This document shows, piece by piece, positions 61,266 through 64,000 of a DNA stretch of 64,000 nt. Position numbers and translations under genes: made by a program. Numbering within the stretch: position 1 is the stretch's first letter; each line of letters begins with the position of its first letter. Under the pieces are notes generated by a model. The model saw nothing but the letters and a program-made list of their open reading frames with translations, searched no databases and had not been told where the DNA came from. The DNA is from DATAOG01 sp963757395 (GTDB lineage Bacteria > Pseudomonadota > Alphaproteobacteria > Geminicoccales > Geminicoccaceae), in the NCBI GenBank assembly GCA_963757395.1, contig CAVWRK010000006.1, positions 115,914 to 179,913 of the forward strand, read 5' to 3'.

Positions 61266-61893
61266 ATGCGCGGGCTGTCCTCCAGGCCTGGGTCGCCCAG
61301 GAAAGGCCGGCCGGTTACGCCGCCCGTAATTGGCCTCACCGCCGGTTTGCTGTTGATGGTTCTTGGTCTAGCTGGGCTGGCGATGGCCGGTCCCTCAAAT
61401 GAGGAGCTCGCTGCTGACCTCGCTCAGGTTAAGCAGGAAATTGATCAAGCCACTGCCGACGCCAAGAGCTACGGCGAGGGTCTACTCGGCCAGCTGGCCC
61501 TGCTGCGCAGCGAGCTGCTCAAAACTACCGAGGCCATGCTGGACCAAAAGCGGCGCTCGCTGCTTCGAGGGATCCGGCTCGACTATCGGATTAATGGCAT
61601 ACCTTTAGTACCACTGCCCCCCGACCAACTTGCAAAGATCCAGGCGGTATCTTACCGCCGTGGACGACCAAATCGCTACCGCAGAAGCAGAAGTGGCTCG
61701 GTACGGCGGTGGTCTGGTTCAGGCCCTTGCACTCTCCACGCTAGGCACCCACCAACTGACGCGAGCAATGCTCGAGCAACGGTTTTACCTGGCCAAACAT
61801 GGAATTCCCTGGCCAAACATGCCGGGGGTTGACGAAGGTAACGAGCCAAGGTCGCCACCAGGGAAAGTCGGTAAAGATGCCGACGCGCTCTAG
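61266..61893 (+). pseudogene. Membrane-anchored coiled-coil protein with internal duplication, frameshifted
   Basis: After a TM helix (IGLTAGLLLMVLGLAGLAMA) comes a coiled-coil-like chain (NEELAADLAQVKQEIDQATA). The unit YGEGLLGQLALLRSELLKTT plus MLDQKRRSLLRGIR is followed later by a similar unit, YGGGLVQALALSTLGTHQLT plus MLEQRFYLAKHGI. One extra G near 61650 breaks the frame between them. Reconstructed, it has about 209 residues. It overlaps the next gene by 17 bases. Function unknown. Confidence 0.6.
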
Positions 61894-62491
61894 ACGGGCC
61901 TGGGCTGCCCTGTTCTTGATGCCTTTCGCCATCGGGGCTCTCGCCACGACCTTGAGCTTGGCAGACGAGAAGGAAATGCGGCCGGCGCCATTTGGGTTGT
62001 TCTGGGGAATGAGCAAGGCCGATATCCAATCCTTCGGCATCAAACTGACGGATCCGCAATCGACCAAGTTGGGTGAAGCTCTATCGGCAAACGATCTTCC
62101 CAAAATGGTCGCTGATGTGGAAGACGTTTGGCTCTTTTTCGGATATGATGACCAACTTTGGCGCATTGTGGCTACGAGCGAGCCGTTCCACAACGACCGC
62201 TACGGGATATATGTGCGCGAGCGGTATGATCAGCTGGTGCAAGATAAATACGGTCCAGGAGCCGCAGAGCAGCACGTCGCTGAGCACTACGATGGAGAGG
62301 ACTGGTCCTTCGGAATTGCCACTGGTCACAACTGGCACCAAACCACATTCAACCAAGTAGGCTTGACCGCGCAGATCCGAGTGTCCGCTACGACTATGTC
62401 GGAAACCAGATACATTCTGGACTTTCAGGAGGATGACCTCGCCCGAAAAGTCGAACAAGGCCGCCGTCAGAGCGAGCACAACGCGCTCTAA
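61877..62491 (+). CDS. Secreted protein of unknown function
   Basis: The 204-residue protein has a signal peptide (MPTRSRRAWAALFLMPFAIG to LSLADE). PFGLFWGMSKADIQSFGIKL follows, a motif that begins many small exported proteins of unknown role. WLFFGYDDQLWRIVATSEPF and RYDQLVQDKYGPG come next. Base composition is lower in GC than the core genes. ATG 61877 lies inside the end of the preceding gene, so the two are probably co-expressed. Confidence 0.7.
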   Translation: MPTRSRRAWAALFLMPFAIGALATTLSLADEKEMRPAPFGLFWGMSKADIQSFGIKLTDPQSTKLGEALSANDLPKMVADVEDVWLFFGYDDQLWRIVATSEPFHNDRYGIYVRERYDQLVQDKYGPGAAEQHVAEHYDGEDWSFGIATGHNWHQTTFNQVGLTAQIRVSATTMSETRYILDFQEDDLARKVEQGRRQSEHNAL

Positions 62492-62560
62492 TTGGCGTCG
62501 CACGAGCCCGGCCGCGCCTCGGAATTCCGTCTCGCCCCTTAATCGACGCGCGCGGCGGGC

Positions 62561-62871
62561 TCACCCCGAGCAGACTGCGGCCGGGTCGCTAGTAAGGCCC
62601 ACCAGGGTCAGCGCGAGCCAGAGCAGGACCGCCCCGTGGCTGGTGGCGGTCCGGCGGGGTCGGACGCCGCGCCGTTGCCCTCCCGCTGAGCCAGGCCAGG
62701 CGCGGCGGCCTCGGGTGGTACGGATATAGTCCCCGGCTCCGCCTCGCGCCGCCCTGGCGGCTCTGGCGGCCGCTGGCAGGGCCTCCCACACCGCCACCAG
62801 CGGCGCCAAACGCTCAAGCCGGCGAGAACCGCGCCAATCTCGCGGTGCAGCTCGCGCAGCTCGGCCGGCAT
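62561..62871 (-). pseudogene. Small phage-like protein, frameshifted
   Basis: ATG 62871, six bases after the upstream gene's stop, gives MPAELRELHREIGAVLAGL. One base over it continues LERLAPLVAVWEALPAAARA, then ARGGAGDYIRTTRG, later HGAVLLWLALTLVGLTS with a TM-like helix. One indel near 62820 would join them. Function unknown. It is tightly linked to the helical protein upstream. Confidence 0.4.
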
Positions 62872-62877
62872 CGCAGG

Positions 62878-63652
62878 TCACGCCGCCGCCGTGGTCGCCT
62901 CGATCCGGTCAAGGTGCCCGTGGTCGTAGGCTTCGTCGAACCGGCGCTGTAGCGCCAGCGCCGCCGCCTCCACCTTCGCGCTCGTCTGCGCTAGCACCTC
63001 GAGCCGCGCCAGCTCCTCAGGCGCCCGCTGCCGCCGCCAGCTCGCCATCAACATCGCCGCCTGCTCGGGCCCAACCCCCGCCAGCATCGGCCGCTCGAGA
63101 GCAGCGCTCACGGTTGCGACGTCATCGACCGCGATCGCCTGCGCCACAAGCCGCTGCCGATCCCCGGCGGCTAGGCCGCGCAACCAGGCGCGCGTCTCCT
63201 GGGCCCGGAGCTCGCCGACCAAATCACCCTGGCCGCGCGGCGGGATCGTCTTCTTCGTGAGCGCCGCCTCGGTCTCCTTCATCGCGGCCCGGAGCTCGGC
63301 CAACGCGCCGTCAGCGTGCTTCAAAGCGCGCTGCTTCTGGTCAAAGGCCAGCTTCCGGCTCTTGATCTGGCACGCCACCTCCGGGTTCACCGGGCTCACC
63401 TTGCCCATGACCTCCCGGTGCAGCAGGCAGATGCCGCTCCAGGCATCGCGCAGAGCGTCGAGCGCATCCGCGCTCACCCTTAGCGGCAAAGTCCCGTCGC
63501 TCTCAACTGGCGCGCCGATCTCGATCGCCAAATACGGCTCCCGGCCGCGCTTCGCCTCCGGCGGCTTGACCACCGGCCGGCCGATCTGCGCCGGCTTGGT
63601 CCCGCCGCCGTTGGGCTTGCCAGAGCGCGACCTGCTCCACCTGCTGTTCCAT
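62878..63652 (-). pseudogene. Helical phage-like protein of unknown function, frameshifted near its start
   Basis: The intact part (GTG 63573 to 62878, 231 residues) is charged and helical: EPYLAIEIGAPVES, ALRDAWSGICLLHREVMGKV, KLAFDQKQRALKHADGALAE and VLAQTSAKVEAAALALQRRF. Upstream, ATG 63652 begins MEQQVEQVA, and one base over the chain continues SGKPNGGGTKPAQIGRPVVK straight into it. A one-base indel near 63625 is likely. The family is not recognised. The style fits a phage or island gene. Confidence 0.5.
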
Positions 63653-64000
63653 GACCTAGTTGTCGTTTCCAGGAACGTTGTTCAGGTGAGCGAGCATTGG
63701 CCACCTCCTGTTTCGAGGGTGACCGGTCCGGCGGGTCGGTGCAAGGACGCTGCGCGCCGGCGGACGCCGGTCGCCTGCGGCGCTCCTGGCGCCGCCCCGA
63801 CAGACCGGCCGGGGCTGATGGCAGGTCGGGACGGAGGAACGGCGCCGTCGATCGAACCAAGGAACGCCGGTTGGCAGAGGCGGGTGAAGGGCGGCTGATG
63901 GGCCAGGGCAGTGTGCGCCGGGCGGTGTGTAATGGTCGAGCCAAGGGGTGAGCGCGGCGGTGCGCTCGTGCGAGGTTGCAAAGGGGCGGGCATAGGCCCG
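63653..64000. other. End of window, nothing recognised
   Basis: About 350 bases. Several overlapping open frames exist on both strands because of the high GC content, but none shows a domain, signal peptide or convincing start. Confidence 0.4.

Overview
The window is very GC-rich chromosomal DNA. Its gene content suggests an alphaproteobacterium, probably of the Rhodospirillales/Geminicoccales type: a sfsA-map-radC cluster, pyrB followed by a dihydroorotase-like gene that lacks its HxH zinc motif, a PQQ-alcohol-dehydrogenase-type ABC exporter, an ECF42 sigma factor with its YCII partner, a GlxA regulator and a FadL porin. The taxonomic call is inference from gene families, not from a marker gene.

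Layout. 0-3.2 kb: purB, then two paralogous secreted proteins flanking a small membrane protein. 3.2-7 kb: a HepT/MNT toxin-antitoxin pair, an enlarged RadC-like protein, map and sfsA. 7-13 kb: a gene-poor stretch with a REP-like hairpin, a DUF4242/GlxA divergent pair, a frameshifted FadL porin, an adenylate cyclase relic, a CinA-type MoCF domain protein and a glycine-zipper lipoprotein. 13-15.4 kb: a PhoP/PhoQ-like two-component pair in which both genes are frameshifted. 15.5-19.3 kb: a lower-GC insert with a large PD-(D/E)xK-like nuclease plus STAND NTPase protein, interrupted near its C-terminus by an in-frame amber codon. 19.5-24.3 kb: YCII and ECF42 sigma, a PepSY protein, a TauD-type dioxygenase and DUF4279. 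24.2-28.3 kb: a duplicated scrap of an ABC gene, an unknown multi-pass membrane protein, a PQQ-ADH-type ABC exporter and the C-terminal half of mannonate dehydratase. 29-40 kb: carbonic anhydrase, an M48 lipoprotein protease, a flippase-like/phosphodiesterase/acetyltransferase/oxidoreductase cluster, an SDR, a NitT/TauT-type ABC transporter, an MFS exporter and the N-terminal half of mannonate dehydratase on the opposite strand. 40-49.9 kb: a decayed D-cysteine desulfhydrase, a polar amino-acid ABC transporter, an AGCS symporter, exported MsrB/MsrA and a large MscS channel. 50-55.3 kb: cupin, homocysteine methyltransferase family protein, a RelE/HTH toxin-antitoxin pair, pyrB and pyrC'. 55.4-64 kb: a decayed accessory region around tRNA-Arg(CCG) with an integrase relic, two XRE regulators (one broken), a nuclease relic, small membrane proteins and phage-like small genes.

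Two architectural events stand out. First, mannonate dehydratase is split exactly in two, with its halves 12 kb apart on opposite strands. Inverting the roughly 27.77-39.73 kb block would rejoin them. Second, the STAND-type candidate defence gene continues in frame for 96 codons past a TAG.

Many otherwise well-conserved genes (fadL, both two-component genes, the AGCS symporter, msrB, uxuA, several island genes) carry one- or two-base indels. This is either uncorrected indel error in a long-read assembly or real gene decay, and the DNA alone cannot tell which. Frameshifted genes are reported over their full reconstructed extent and marked as pseudogenes. Several of them may be intact in the organism.
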